A stretch of DNA of 64,000 bases from Acidobacteriota bacterium (GTDB lineage Bacteria; Acidobacteriota; Terriglobia; Terriglobales; Acidobacteriaceae), in contig QIAJ01000128.1 of assembly GCA_003225495.1 (NCBI GenBank), positions 47,328-111,327 of the forward strand, in the 5' to 3' direction. The notes under the pieces are model-generated. The model saw only the letters and a program-made list of their open reading frames with translations. It did no database searches and was not told the origin of the DNA. Shown piece by piece: positions 1-9,241 of the stretch. A program made the translations under genes and the position numbers. Each line of letters begins with the position of its first letter. The first letter of the stretch is position 1.

Positions 1-66
1 ATGAATATCGACATCGCTGGCTGTTCCCTTTAGACTCTTTCTCCAATCGGTGACATTGGTGAACAG

Positions 67-1125
67 ATGATTGGTCGGCTTCGAAGCAGCATTCTGATCG
101 CGGCATGGGTATTCGTAGTGAGCGCCTCCTCGGTCTACGGGCAAGACTCCGTGAACGGTGGGACAAGCCCGCGCGCCCCCGAAGAGACGGAATCTATTCC
201 GATCTTCAGGGCAAGTACGCAACTGGTTCTAGTCGACGTTCTGGCTCTCGATCCTAAGAGTGGAATGCCCATCAACACGCTGCATCGCGATGACTTCCAA
301 CTTTCGGACGACGAGCATGCCGTTCCGCTGGCCGCGTTTGACAGCGGGGCGAGATACGACACGCGACCCGTGGCGCTCTGGCTGGTTGTCATCTGCAATT
401 TGCCCGGTCATGGCCCGCATAGCACTCTCGCGTCCGGCTCGTTCGCCGGCAATGAGTCGCTGCTCCGTCCGGCGCTGGAGGATCTGGATAAGAACGATCG
501 CGTGGGAGTGGCGCACTGGTGCGACGACGGAGTTGCTCAACTGGATTTGCGGCCCACGAAGGACCGCGACGCGGCCATCACGACCTTGACTCAGGTCCTA
601 AAGCCAGTGTCGAAAGACGTTGCCCGCGCTATCGACAACCGAAAGGGAGAACTCACGCTGCAACGGCTCGTCCGGTTGATCATCGAGGACGCTCACCAGT
701 CGAACCCGCAGCCTCTCCCGGTGGTGGTCTTTCTCCACAGCGACCACACGGGAATGCCGCTGTCAGAACTTAACCTGATCGCGAATGAATTTCTGGAGAC
801 ATCCGGTATCACCTTTGGGATTAAAGACAAGGACGTGGACGAACCGTTCGAAGGAACGTTCCGCAACGGAGAGCAAGCGGCGGTACTGCACTATATGTGC
901 GAAGCGATGGGCGGACAATACTACTCCGTGCCGAAAGGGATGTTCAGCGTGGCGCTGCAAAGTATCCTGTTGCAGCTTCACTTCCGTTACGAGCTTGGCT
1001 TCAAGCCTTCGGTACTCGACGGCAAAAGGCATAAATTGAAGGTAGAGTTTCAGGGCGCTGCCAGAGAGAAATACAAGTCGGTACGCTTGCGCTACCGGCA
1101 GGAATACATTCCCAGACAGAACTGA
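67..1125 (+). CDS. Secreted VWFA-related acidobacterial protein
   Basis: A 352-residue protein with an N-terminal signal peptide (hydrophobic stretch about residues 9-20, cleavage likely after VYGQ). The segment starting FRASTQLVLVDVLALD and the following DDFQLSDDE pattern are typical of the VWFA-related domain widespread in Acidobacteriota, where proteins of unknown role are secreted in many paralogues. Where a canonical MIDAS (DxSxS) is expected after the first hydrophobic strand, this protein has VVICNLPGHG, so metal-ion adhesion is probably lost. It stands alone on its strand. The ATG is preceded only by a weak purine stretch. The family assignment is fairly secure; the function is unknown. 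Confidence 0.75.
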   Translation: MIGRLRSSILIAAWVFVVSASSVYGQDSVNGGTSPRAPEETESIPIFRASTQLVLVDVLALDPKSGMPINTLHRDDFQLSDDEHAVPLAAFDSGARYDTRPVALWLVVICNLPGHGPHSTLASGSFAGNESLLRPALEDLDKNDRVGVAHWCDDGVAQLDLRPTKDRDAAITTLTQVLKPVSKDVARAIDNRKGELTLQRLVRLIIEDAHQSNPQPLPVVVFLHSDHTGMPLSELNLIANEFLETSGITFGIKDKDVDEPFEGTFRNGEQAAVLHYMCEAMGGQYYSVPKGMFSVALQSILLQLHFRYELGFKPSVLDGKRHKLKVEFQGAAREKYKSVRLRYRQEYIPRQN

Positions 1126-1204
1126 ACTCGCGCTAACTGCGGGTCAAGTAGTCGGCCAGTGACAGCGGGATGGCGAAGAAGAAGGCCGGCGTGAGTTCTG
1201 AACT

Positions 1205-3046
1205 CTATTGAATCTCGATCGAGACGAGGTCCCCATCTCCATCGGGGCGCTCCCGATAATTGATGGCGACGTTCTTGTTTTTCCAGTCGCAGGAAAATTG
1301 ATCTGCCCCCATAACGATCGCGTGACTCGCGTCCCCCACGTGAAGTTTCAGCGACTTTGCGCCGACACTGACCGCGAGCAACGCTTCCGGGGATCCGGCG
1401 CAATCGACGCCCATCAGTTTTCCCTTGATAAACTTCACGGGCTTCGGCGCGGGTACGTTTGCCGGTTGGGTTGAGATCGGCGAGTCTGCGGCATCGTTTG
1501 TTCTGAGCGCAACTGTTGATTCGCGTGTTCGGAGCGGCACGCCTGAATCGCGATTCTCGATCTGCATGGTATACGCCTGGGATTGCGCCTTATAGTTCTC
1601 CGCTTGCGCCAAGGCCTGATTGGCGCGCATGGACATCTCGCGATCAGCACTGCCGGCGAGGGTGCGGAATAACGCAATCGCCTCATCGCTTTTGCGATTT
1701 GTCATATACACATTCGCCAAGTTAAAGAGGTAGTGTTCATTTCTCGGAGACAGTACAATCGCTTTCTTGAGTGTTTCCAAGCCTTTTTCTGGTTCGCCGG
1801 AGACAGCCTGCGTGTATCCCAGCAGCGAAAAAGCGTCCGCCAGCGTTGGGTCGAGGTTGATCGCCGCCAGCAGCTCTTTTTTTATTTCCGCGGCGCGTGC
1901 GTCGTCGCCCGCGCGCTGCTGGCTCAGGAGCATAGCGTAGTAGTAATGGACTCGCGGATCGGCAGTATTCAGTTGCGCGGCGCGGCGAAATTTTTCCGCC
2001 GCGTGTTCGAAATCGCGTAGCTGAAGATAGGCATAACCCGCTCCGCGCAAAGCGAAGGCGTTTTCCGGCTCTATTTTGAGTACGTCCTGAAACTCAGCAA
2101 GCGCCTGATCTTTGTGGTCGGGGGAGTGGGCGTGTATATCTGCCAACGTGGCGCGTGCGTCGGTAACGCTCACAGGGGCTACCGTGAATTGCCCCGGTAC
2201 AATCCCCACCGGGGTTGGTACGCGATAAAACATGTTCCTGCCGCTGGTAAAGTAACCGTACAGCGCCTTATCAAATTGCGCCGCGGACATTCCGAATGCT
2301 TCCTGGATGGCCTGCTCCACGGGCTTTTTCTGATTTTGCAGAGCATCGAAATAAACGGCCAGCTTCGGAATAAGCTGATTGTCATAGAGATAATGCACCG
2401 CCAATCCGGACTCGGCATAAAATGTGGTTCGGCGGTCACCGGTTTCGTTATAAGTCTTGGAATGTTGCTGCACTCGAAACAGGTCCGCAACCTTCACCAT
2501 TCCCAGTTGCTGCAGGATCTGAAAAGTCTGGTTCGGGATATTTCCGACGCGAGCTTCCTTGTTGTCAACTTCGATATTCGAAAAGTACTCAGCAAAGCCT
2601 TCCTCGAACCACGGATCGAGGGGAGCCGACATAGTGCCATTCATCAACTGATGCGCGTACTCGTGGAAGACAACCCTCCACGGGTCCTCGACCGACATAT
2701 CGAGCATGATGAAGCTGCGATCCTGCCCACCCTGGAACAACCCCGCTAGTTCCGTGGGTTTTCCGTTGAACATCGGCGCGACTTGCCGCATTTCCTTGGT
2801 GCTCCGGAATGCGACGATTTGTAGAGGAACGGGTAAGTTTACGTGGGCGGTAGTCATCAATGCGCCGAACACCGCACGCATCTGTTCAAAATGCAGCGCA
2901 ACATCGCGGCCGCGTTTTTCGCCGGCGTCGGTAATTACCGAGAAATGCGGCGAGCGCACTTCGACCCATTGTGGATCAGCTGCGAAACTCAGACATGACA
3001 AAAGTGGCAGGGAAAAAAGCGCGATGCGGGCGAGAAGTGGGCGCAC
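1205..3046 (-). CDS. Secreted zinc metallopeptidase with TPR repeats
   Basis: 613 residues from a GTG start with GGAG upstream. A signal peptide (residues 1-22) is followed by a gluzincin-like peptidase region containing HEYAH (HExxH zinc site) and, about 20 residues on, WFEEGFAEYFSN, whose Glu is the likely third zinc ligand. The middle (about 290-480) consists of tetratricopeptide repeats (for example ALRGAGYAYLQLRDFEHAAE), and a Pro-rich linker leads to a small C-terminal domain. It probably acts in the periplasm on unknown substrates. It begins 3 bases after the stop of the zinc-ribbon gene at 3050-3370, so the two are likely one operon. Known acidobacterial proteins share this peptidase-TPR layout (DUF1570-like). 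Confidence 0.75.
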   Translation of the reverse strand: MRPLLARIALFSLPLLSCLSFAADPQWVEVRSPHFSVITDAGEKRGRDVALHFEQMRAVFGALMTTAHVNLPVPLQIVAFRSTKEMRQVAPMFNGKPTELAGLFQGGQDRSFIMLDMSVEDPWRVVFHEYAHQLMNGTMSAPLDPWFEEGFAEYFSNIEVDNKEARVGNIPNQTFQILQQLGMVKVADLFRVQQHSKTYNETGDRRTTFYAESGLAVHYLYDNQLIPKLAVYFDALQNQKKPVEQAIQEAFGMSAAQFDKALYGYFTSGRNMFYRVPTPVGIVPGQFTVAPVSVTDARATLADIHAHSPDHKDQALAEFQDVLKIEPENAFALRGAGYAYLQLRDFEHAAEKFRRAAQLNTADPRVHYYYAMLLSQQRAGDDARAAEIKKELLAAINLDPTLADAFSLLGYTQAVSGEPEKGLETLKKAIVLSPRNEHYLFNLANVYMTNRKSDEAIALFRTLAGSADREMSMRANQALAQAENYKAQSQAYTMQIENRDSGVPLRTRESTVALRTNDAADSPISTQPANVPAPKPVKFIKGKLMGVDCAGSPEALLAVSVGAKSLKLHVGDASHAIVMGADQFSCDWKNKNVAINYRERPDGDGDLVSIEIQ

Positions 3047-3049
3047 GAT

Positions 3050-3370
3050 TCACTCCGTGACCAAGCATCGTACCTTAGAACAGTGGGGTCTAGGAATAAC
3101 TATGTTGGAGGTCGAGTTATATGATTGCCGTACAATGCTCGTACCAGACTTGGGTACCACTCGGGCTATGCACAGAGCGAGGCCACAAGCGACTCTCAGG
3201 GCAATCCAGAACCATTTCTCGATAACAATCGTAGGTTCCGCCTCAACTGGAACGTCCATAATCCGAGCGTGAACATGCCCGCAGTTGCAGCAAATTGCAG
3301 CATGGCGAGGATTTGCGGTTCCGCAGTTGTTGCAGAAAACTACCTGGTTGGGAGTCTCCGTCGCACTCAT
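3050..3370 (-). CDS. Small zinc-ribbon membrane protein
   Basis: 106 residues with an N-terminal zinc ribbon: CNNCG and, 11 residues on, CCNCGHVH, giving the paired Cys knuckles of the zinc-ribbon_2 class. One hydrophobic segment follows (WFWIALRVACGLALCIARVV), so it is probably membrane-anchored with the ribbon facing the cytoplasm. AGGA lies 7-8 bases before the ATG. The tail after the membrane segment resembles nothing known. It lies 3 bases upstream of the metallopeptidase gene and may be co-transcribed with it. Function is unknown. Confidence 0.6.
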   Translation of the reverse strand: MSATETPNQVVFCNNCGTANPRHAAICCNCGHVHARIMDVPVEAEPTIVIEKWFWIALRVACGLALCIARVVPKSGTSIVRQSYNSTSNIVIPRPHCSKVRCLVTE

Positions 3371-3791
3371 CGCGTTTCCTGTCGCACTTTACGCTGAAGC
3401 GGGCGGAACGTCTAGTCAAGACAACTGGCGTAATCGGCGATTACACCAACTGAGAGTACCCTCGCCGTTCCCACTCCCCGAGCCGTTTCCACGCGTTAAC
3501 CAACTGGTAATCAGCCTGTTTACTAACTTGATAGAGATGCGAATTCTTCCCGCTAAGTTCTAACCCCCCAATCGGTTTGAACCCTCCTCTTCTTGCGCCA
3601 GTAAGACCAAAGGAGTGCGGACAACCTTCGTCGCGCATCCGGGGCATATCTAAATCGGCATCTCCGGATTGTTAGCGGCGGCCGGAAGGACACCGTTTCG
3701 GGGTGGGCACCTGTGTCCGATTTGATCCGCGTGCTGTGGCGAACTGATTGCGCAGGCAGTGAGAGCCGTTGCACTTCTTTAAAACGGATTG
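3371..3791. other. Intergenic region without a supported gene
   Basis: About 420 bases between the zinc-ribbon gene and the C-terminus of the S8 peptidase. Short open frames occur on the minus strand (about 3441-3647 and 3553-3795), but they lack a recognisable motif, overlap in different frames and have no good ribosome binding site. It may hold the promoter of the zinc-ribbon operon and decayed coding sequence; nothing firm can be assigned. Confidence 0.5.
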
Positions 3792-5114
3792 TCAACTCCT
3801 CTTTGGTTGTTGTGCCAGGCGAGCCAATCCAGTGATGCCAAGGACAATCGACACGACACCTAGGATATTGACCACGGGATCACCGACGTATCCAGGATCC
3901 AGGACGCCGCATTTGATGCAAAAGGTTCCTCCAGGTGGTATCAGCAAGCCTCCGATGAGTATCATCCAAGCCCACGCCAAATATGGGTACCACCAGAATC
4001 TGTCTTGACGTCTGATAATTGCGCGCAGGTTCGGCATGACCCCAATGTGATCGGTGCTCGGGTTGGCGCTGGCGGTATTCACGCTCGTGTTACTCAGTAA
4101 TGCGCGCAAGACATCCGGCGAATAGCGACTCCCAAAGCGACTGACGCCCCGCGACTGCAAGATCAGCGCCGCTCCGGTGACAATAGGAGAGGCCCCGGAA
4201 GTGCCTCCGAAAGTGGACGTATAGAGATTGGTGGCAGTGCCGGTCCATCCATCGCCGCTGGTGTCTATATTCTGGCCCCAAGCGTAGCAATCAATGCGAC
4301 TGCCATAGTTCGAGAACGAAAGTCTCTGGTGCGGCACGGTAGAGCTCGCAGCACCGACCATGATGGCGCCCGAGTCGTGAAAATCGGAGCTATTGCGATT
4401 CAGGATTTTCTTTCCGCTAACGTCCTGGAATGCATCCAGATCGACGGAGCCATTCGCCCCCGCCTCGACGACGATGATCCCCTGAGAAGTCGCAAACTGA
4501 ATGGCATCGAAGACGGCTTGCTCGACCTCGACGGGAACAAACCCCGACGCAGTGGAATAGCTGGTTTGCGCTTCCAGCAGCAACACGTCGCCATAGCTCA
4601 TTGCGCCCACCGCGCTCAGGATGGCCTCAGCCGTGTTATAAGTGGCTGCCGTACGCCACTGCGACACGACCCGCGGGATAGCCCTAGGGGCGATACCGAT
4701 ACCACCCAGCGTGTTGTCAACTGCTACTACTTCACCAAGCACCGCAGTACCATGGCCATGGTAAGCCCGGCTCACGCCTGAGACGATTGTGATGTTGGCG
4801 GCGGCGAGATCCTCGTGATTGAGAGTCCAGCCTTGCACGAGGTCGACGAATCCGATTCCGCCTCCGTCGACGCGTCCCGATGCCCAGCGCGCGTCAATAC
4901 CGGTCGGGGCTGCGTCCTGATAACCCTGATTTGCGTTGCGCGGGTCGTCTGATGGATCGACAGGCGGTGGCACGGGGCCGCCTTCAACGTATGCCGTCTC
5001 CACATTCGGACACGCACGGACGGTTCTGGCTACATTCTCAAGGTCCAGCCTTATCCCCTCGACGGGCGCATATTGCCCGCCAGAATGCCACGTCTCAACA
5101 CTCTTGGGTGGCAT
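3792..5114 (-). CDS. S8 (subtilisin-like) serine peptidase with C-terminal membrane segments
   Basis: 440 residues. The subtilase catalytic set is visible: Asp91 in GFVDLVQGW, His121 in HGHGTAVLGEV, Asn221 in EAGANGS (oxyanion hole) and Ser306 in GGTSGASP. After the peptidase domain (about 75-355) come two hydrophobic segments (about 373-395 and 411-433), an unusual tail that would anchor the enzyme in the membrane. The first ATG gives no signal peptide, and the frame is open only 11 more codons upstream before a TGA, so the N-terminus may have been lost by mutation or lie in another frame. Subtilase identity is secure; localisation is uncertain. Confidence 0.85.
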   Translation of the reverse strand: MPPKSVETWHSGGQYAPVEGIRLDLENVARTVRACPNVETAYVEGGPVPPPVDPSDDPRNANQGYQDAAPTGIDARWASGRVDGGGIGFVDLVQGWTLNHEDLAAANITIVSGVSRAYHGHGTAVLGEVVAVDNTLGGIGIAPRAIPRVVSQWRTAATYNTAEAILSAVGAMSYGDVLLLEAQTSYSTASGFVPVEVEQAVFDAIQFATSQGIIVVEAGANGSVDLDAFQDVSGKKILNRNSSDFHDSGAIMVGAASSTVPHQRLSFSNYGSRIDCYAWGQNIDTSGDGWTGTATNLYTSTFGGTSGASPIVTGAALILQSRGVSRFGSRYSPDVLRALLSNTSVNTASANPSTDHIGVMPNLRAIIRRQDRFWWYPYLAWAWMILIGGLLIPPGGTFCIKCGVLDPGYVGDPVVNILGVVSIVLGITGLARLAQQPKRS

Positions 5115-5376
5115 CGAGCCAGCCCCACGGCTGTATTCGGAGAAAATTCAGCCTCTCCTCGCCAACATATCGACTTCGGCCATTGCATTCAAGCATCGGC
5201 GTGCCACGTTGCTATGCAGGCAACATTCGTAAGGGTCGATTCCGTCCGCATCCGAGGCATTGGCAGGCGCTGGCGAAAATGGCTGGAATAGTAGTTGGTT
5301 CTTCAAGTCGTACCCAAGTTCTTTAGTTGGTGTAATGGCAGTTTTTCACCAACTTGAGAATTGGGAGGGACCCGCG

Positions 5377-6300
5377 TCAATTGTGCTTGATGAATGTGCC
5401 GGGCTTGCCTGTCAGATCGTTGTACAGCGTTTCGATGAAGGCATCGGCAGAGATGAACTGGCCCGACCAGTCCTTCCATGCCGCCAGGACTTTCTCCTTT
5501 TTGAGCTGGTCGAGGGTCTTTCCCTGCTTTATACCTTGCTCGACCACAGCCAGAGTTTCCTTGAGCATCTTCACGTAGGCGCGGACGTCGTCCAGATTCG
5601 AAATCGGACCGTGACCAGGGATAACTTTTACATCGGGAGGGAGCTTGGGGATGATCTCATCGAGAGCAACGATCAAGCCGCGCACGCTGCCGCCACCGCC
5701 GAGGTCGATGAAAGGGAAGCCGATCACCAGGAAGTCATCGCCCATGTGCACAACGTTGGACTTGGGGAAGAAGATGACACTGTCTCCGTCGGTGTGGCCT
5801 GCATGAAGATGCATAACCTGAATATCTTCTCCATTCAAATGGAGTGTAACGTTGTGGTCGAAGGTGAAGATAGGCAACGCGGCCTTGGGCTGAGGCTTCG
5901 CGGGAAACTCGATTGAGGCCAGATTACCGGCGATGCCGCCTTCCTCAAGGCGCTTGCGGACGTTGTCGTGGGCGATGATGGGCGCCTGTTTCTGGAAGAA
6001 TTCGTTTGAGTCGGTATGGTCCCCGTGGTAGTGGGTGTTGATGATGAAGCGAATCGGCTTGTCCGTGATGCCTCTTAGGGCTGCTTGGATCTTCTCGGCC
6101 AAGGGAGCGTACTGGTCGTCCACGACGACGATTCCATCTTCTCCCACGGAAGCACCGATGTTGCCGCCTTCACCCTCTAGCATGTAGACATTGCCGGCGA
6201 CCTTGGTGACCTTGATCTGAACTTTGCTGAAGTCCTGATCCTGGGCTGAAGAGAACGCGGCGGCCAGCACGGCGGCGAGGAGAAGTCCGGGCTTCGACAT
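5377..6300 (-). CDS. Secreted metallo-beta-lactamase-fold hydrolase
   Basis: 307 residues from the ATG at 6300, chosen because it gives a clean signal peptide (MSKPGLLLAAVLAAAFSSAQ); the frame is open further upstream but encodes no sensible protein. The fold signature is NTHYHGDHTDS (HxHxDH), followed by HAGHTDGDSVIFF and PGHGP, which supply the remaining zinc ligands. It resembles the quinoprotein relay SoxH/cyclase-like group of periplasmic hydrolases common in Acidobacteriota. The substrate cannot be told from sequence. It lies 70 bases downstream of the kinase gene on the same strand. Confidence 0.85.
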   Translation of the reverse strand: MSKPGLLLAAVLAAAFSSAQDQDFSKVQIKVTKVAGNVYMLEGEGGNIGASVGEDGIVVVDDQYAPLAEKIQAALRGITDKPIRFIINTHYHGDHTDSNEFFQKQAPIIAHDNVRKRLEEGGIAGNLASIEFPAKPQPKAALPIFTFDHNVTLHLNGEDIQVMHLHAGHTDGDSVIFFPKSNVVHMGDDFLVIGFPFIDLGGGGSVRGLIVALDEIIPKLPPDVKVIPGHGPISNLDDVRAYVKMLKETLAVVEQGIKQGKTLDQLKKEKVLAAWKDWSGQFISADAFIETLYNDLTGKPGTFIKHN

Positions 6301-6370
6301 GAGTGCTTCACTCCGGGGAAAGAAATTGTGCGGGCATTGTACTGCCGCGGACTTGGACGATCCAAGCCAG

Positions 6371-9241
6371 TTACGGGATCGGAATGCGGTAGATATTCCG
6401 GTGTGGCACCTCGCGGTCGGAGGCATATAGAAATTCGTCGGGACCCGGACGGGCCAGTTCATTGATTACTTTGACCCCACCCAATGCGGTTAAATCCTTT
6501 TCTGTCTTGATACCGGTCACAGGCAGTTTAGGAAAGCTCTCGCGATGGGGCAACGGAATAACAAAGGTCTGGAAAGCACCGGAATGACCGCTGCCTCCTG
6601 GTAATCCGACATACATGGATTTTCCATCCAAGCTCCATCGCACAATGCACAGGCCCTGACATAAGAGCTTCGTGGAGCCATCTTCGATGCTGTACGCCAC
6701 CACGGCGCGGGTCAATTCCGCACCCCCGACAGGCACCTGGACTACCACCCACCTGCCGTCGGCTGAAACGGTCTGCAGAAAAATTACGGGATCGGGCATC
6801 ACTTTCTTGCGTTCTCCACCGTCCAGCGGACGACGGTAAAGATAGGTGTGACCATTTTCCTCCGCCTGAAAAAAGACCTGACTCTCAGGTCCGAAAAGCG
6901 GCCGACTCTCAGGCGAATTGGACCCTAAGCGCCGCGGCGAGGAGCGGCGGTCGAGTGCGGCGGTCCACAGATGGAGTTCACCATGCGCATCCCAGGAATC
7001 GAAGACGATTTGTTTGCCGTCGGCTGAGACGTCAAACGATTGGATGAAAATCCCCGGCACGGGCCGGTCAATTTGTCCGGAAGGCAGATCCGCCGACCAC
7101 AATTCCTCGGCGTCCTTGGGATCATGGCGCCCCAAGAAATACAGTTTCTTGCCATCCGGCGAAAAGATTGCCCGTGAATTTCCCTGGTCCATCGGCAGAC
7201 GTGCCGAGCCTTCGAATGGCACTTGCCGGTCGCCGGTTTTGTCGTGCACCCAGACAGTACCTGTGGGGAGGCCTACCGAAGTCAACAACGACCGTCCGTC
7301 CGGCGCGACCGCGATGCCTTCCTGATCCGTGGGTGCAAAGGTAAGTTGCTCCGGCTCTCCTTCAGGGAACCTCTGACGCCAGAGGTGAAAACCAGACTTC
7401 CAATTGGTGGCGCTGAAAAACATCCAGTTGCCATCAGGGGACCAGCCCCCGTAACTGCAAACGTAACCCGGGGGACCCGCAACTCTGACCGGGGTGCTGC
7501 CATCAAACGGAACTAAGCGGCAGGGCATATCGCCGCCAAGTCCCATCTCGGATGCGATCAGGACCCACTTATGATCGGGCGAAAGGTAGGAGTGGTGTGC
7601 CATGCCCTGATATTGGGCGGGGACGTAAATGTCGCGCTTCTCCGCGCGGCTCTCGGTCGCGGTCACGACTGCCATGTGAACGCCACTCTTGATCTCCGAG
7701 AAAAGAATATGCCGATCGTCTTCCCAGGTAAGCCCAGAAGCATTGGGTAACATCAACTGGGCTTTGCCGCCCAGCACGGGTACAACCCAGGTATCCCAGG
7801 TGGGCACCACCGAGTAAGCAATACGCGAGCCATCGGGCGAAAACACGGGAGTTGCCTTGATGGCCCCGTCGTGGGTCAGTTGAACCGGTTCACCTTGTGG
7901 GAGCAGCTTGAGATAGAGGTCCCCAGTGGTGACGAAGGTGTCCGGGCCGCGCAGAAATGCGAGCATTCGTCCGTCCGGCGACAAGGCCGGAGACACGGCT
8001 GAATCGGGGAAGTTCGTTACCTGTTCCCACTCCTGCGCTGGGTGCGCGCCGGTCTGGCCGCGGTAACGGATGTAGGCGGCAGCCATGGAGAGCGCAAGCA
8101 GCGCCGCGACGCCCCAGACCACGTAGCGACGCCTAGTTGAAGCGTTTCGTCTTGAGGGAGAGGGTCCACGGCCGCTAGCTCGGGAGCTGGGCACGTCGGA
8201 GATCGCTTCCAATGCGAAAGCCACATCGCGAACGGAGTGGAATCGTTCGTCAGGGTTTTTCTCCAGGCAGCGTTGCACCACTCGATCGAAGGCGGGCGGA
8301 ACGGCGGGATTGGTTTCCGTCAAAGGCGTTGGATCGTGGTTCAATATGGCATCGATCGTATCGGCTGTGGTCTCTCCCTGAAACGCTCTCTTACCCGAAA
8401 GCATTTCGTAGACGACCGCACCGGCCGCAAAGATGTCGGAGCGCTGGTCAACTGCCAGACCGCGCACTTGCTCTGGTGGCATGTATCCGATGGTGCCCAT
8501 CATCACTCCGGCGGTCGTATCTTTTGTCAGGGTTCGCGCATGGGGAGAGGCGGCCTGCGAATCGACTAGTTTGGCCAAGCCGAAATCGAGAATCTTCAGG
8601 TGTCCATCTTTGGTCAGAAAAAGATTCTCGGGCTTGAGGTCGCGATGGATAATGCCCTTATCGTGCGCGGCTGCCAGACCCCTGGCCATCTGCAAGGCGA
8701 GGTCCACAGCCCTGCGCATGGGCAGTGGTCCCCTCCTCAGACATTGCCGGAGAGTCTCACCCTCCAGTAGTTCCGATACAACGTAGGAGATGCCCTCTTC
8801 CGTTGTACCTACGTCATAGATGGCGAGAATATTGGGATGGTTAAGAGCCGCCGCCGCCCGGCCTTCCTGCTCGAAGCGACGCAAGCGTTCCGGATCTTCA
8901 GAAAAGAGGTGTGGCAGGACCTTAACCGCAACATCACGGCTAAGTCGTGGATCGTGGCCACGGTAGACCTCGCCCATTCCGCCTGCGCCCAGCAGCGATT
9001 GGACTTCGTAGTGTCCCAGCTTCGTTCCAGACGAGAGGGGAACGCGCGGCCTCGACGATTGCAAGAGGTTGGAGCAGGAGTTGTCGCCCGAGGAAAGCAT
9101 CGAATCCACTTCCTGCCGCAATGAGTCTTCGCCGGAACAAACGCGGTCAAGGAATTCGGCACGCTGTTCGGTGGGAAGCTCTAGAGCCTCGTAGAGCACG
9201 CCCTTCATCCTTTGCCAGCGCTCTGGAGTCATGCTGGTCAT
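6371..9241 (-). CDS. Ser/Thr protein kinase with C-terminal WD40-like (PD40) propeller
   Basis: 956 residues. A short N-terminal helical region (1-60) precedes a complete Hanks-type kinase (about 76-350): glycine loop LGAGGMGEVY, Lys107 in VAVKV, catalytic HRDLKPEN (Asp201), DFG at 219-221 and GTIGYMPPEQVRG. One membrane segment follows (about 374-392). The rest is an extracytoplasmic beta-propeller built of PD40 units (LSPDGRMLAFL, FSPDGSRIAYS, WSPDGNWMFFS, FSPDGKKLYFLG and others). Its ATG overlaps the stop of the sigma-factor gene by four bases (ATGA, 9238-9241), so translation is coupled. This kinase/ECF-like sigma pairing recurs in Acidobacteriota; presumably the propeller senses an external signal. 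Confidence 0.93.
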   Translation of the reverse strand: MTSMTPERWQRMKGVLYEALELPTEQRAEFLDRVCSGEDSLRQEVDSMLSSGDNSCSNLLQSSRPRVPLSSGTKLGHYEVQSLLGAGGMGEVYRGHDPRLSRDVAVKVLPHLFSEDPERLRRFEQEGRAAAALNHPNILAIYDVGTTEEGISYVVSELLEGETLRQCLRRGPLPMRRAVDLALQMARGLAAAHDKGIIHRDLKPENLFLTKDGHLKILDFGLAKLVDSQAASPHARTLTKDTTAGVMMGTIGYMPPEQVRGLAVDQRSDIFAAGAVVYEMLSGKRAFQGETTADTIDAILNHDPTPLTETNPAVPPAFDRVVQRCLEKNPDERFHSVRDVAFALEAISDVPSSRASGRGPSPSRRNASTRRRYVVWGVAALLALSMAAAYIRYRGQTGAHPAQEWEQVTNFPDSAVSPALSPDGRMLAFLRGPDTFVTTGDLYLKLLPQGEPVQLTHDGAIKATPVFSPDGSRIAYSVVPTWDTWVVPVLGGKAQLMLPNASGLTWEDDRHILFSEIKSGVHMAVVTATESRAEKRDIYVPAQYQGMAHHSYLSPDHKWVLIASEMGLGGDMPCRLVPFDGSTPVRVAGPPGYVCSYGGWSPDGNWMFFSATNWKSGFHLWRQRFPEGEPEQLTFAPTDQEGIAVAPDGRSLLTSVGLPTGTVWVHDKTGDRQVPFEGSARLPMDQGNSRAIFSPDGKKLYFLGRHDPKDAEELWSADLPSGQIDRPVPGIFIQSFDVSADGKQIVFDSWDAHGELHLWTAALDRRSSPRRLGSNSPESRPLFGPESQVFFQAEENGHTYLYRRPLDGGERKKVMPDPVIFLQTVSADGRWVVVQVPVGGAELTRAVVAYSIEDGSTKLLCQGLCIVRWSLDGKSMYVGLPGGSGHSGAFQTFVIPLPHRESFPKLPVTGIKTEKDLTALGGVKVINELARPGPDEFLYASDREVPHRNIYRIPIP

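Noticed and set aside
1..66. ATG at position 1 followed by a short frame
   Set aside because: Stops after ten codons; could be chance or the edge of a truncated neighbour, nothing supports a gene.
5324..5351. TTGGTG...CACCAA inverted repeat after the metallo-beta-lactamase gene
   Set aside because: Only six pairs with a 16-base loop and no T run on the minus strand; too weak to call a terminator.
5361..5376. GGGAGGGA stretch as a possible second attachment site matching the tRNA-Ser 3' end
   Set aside because: Matches only eight bases of GAGGGAGGGATTCGAA and diverges right after; not enough for an att repeat.
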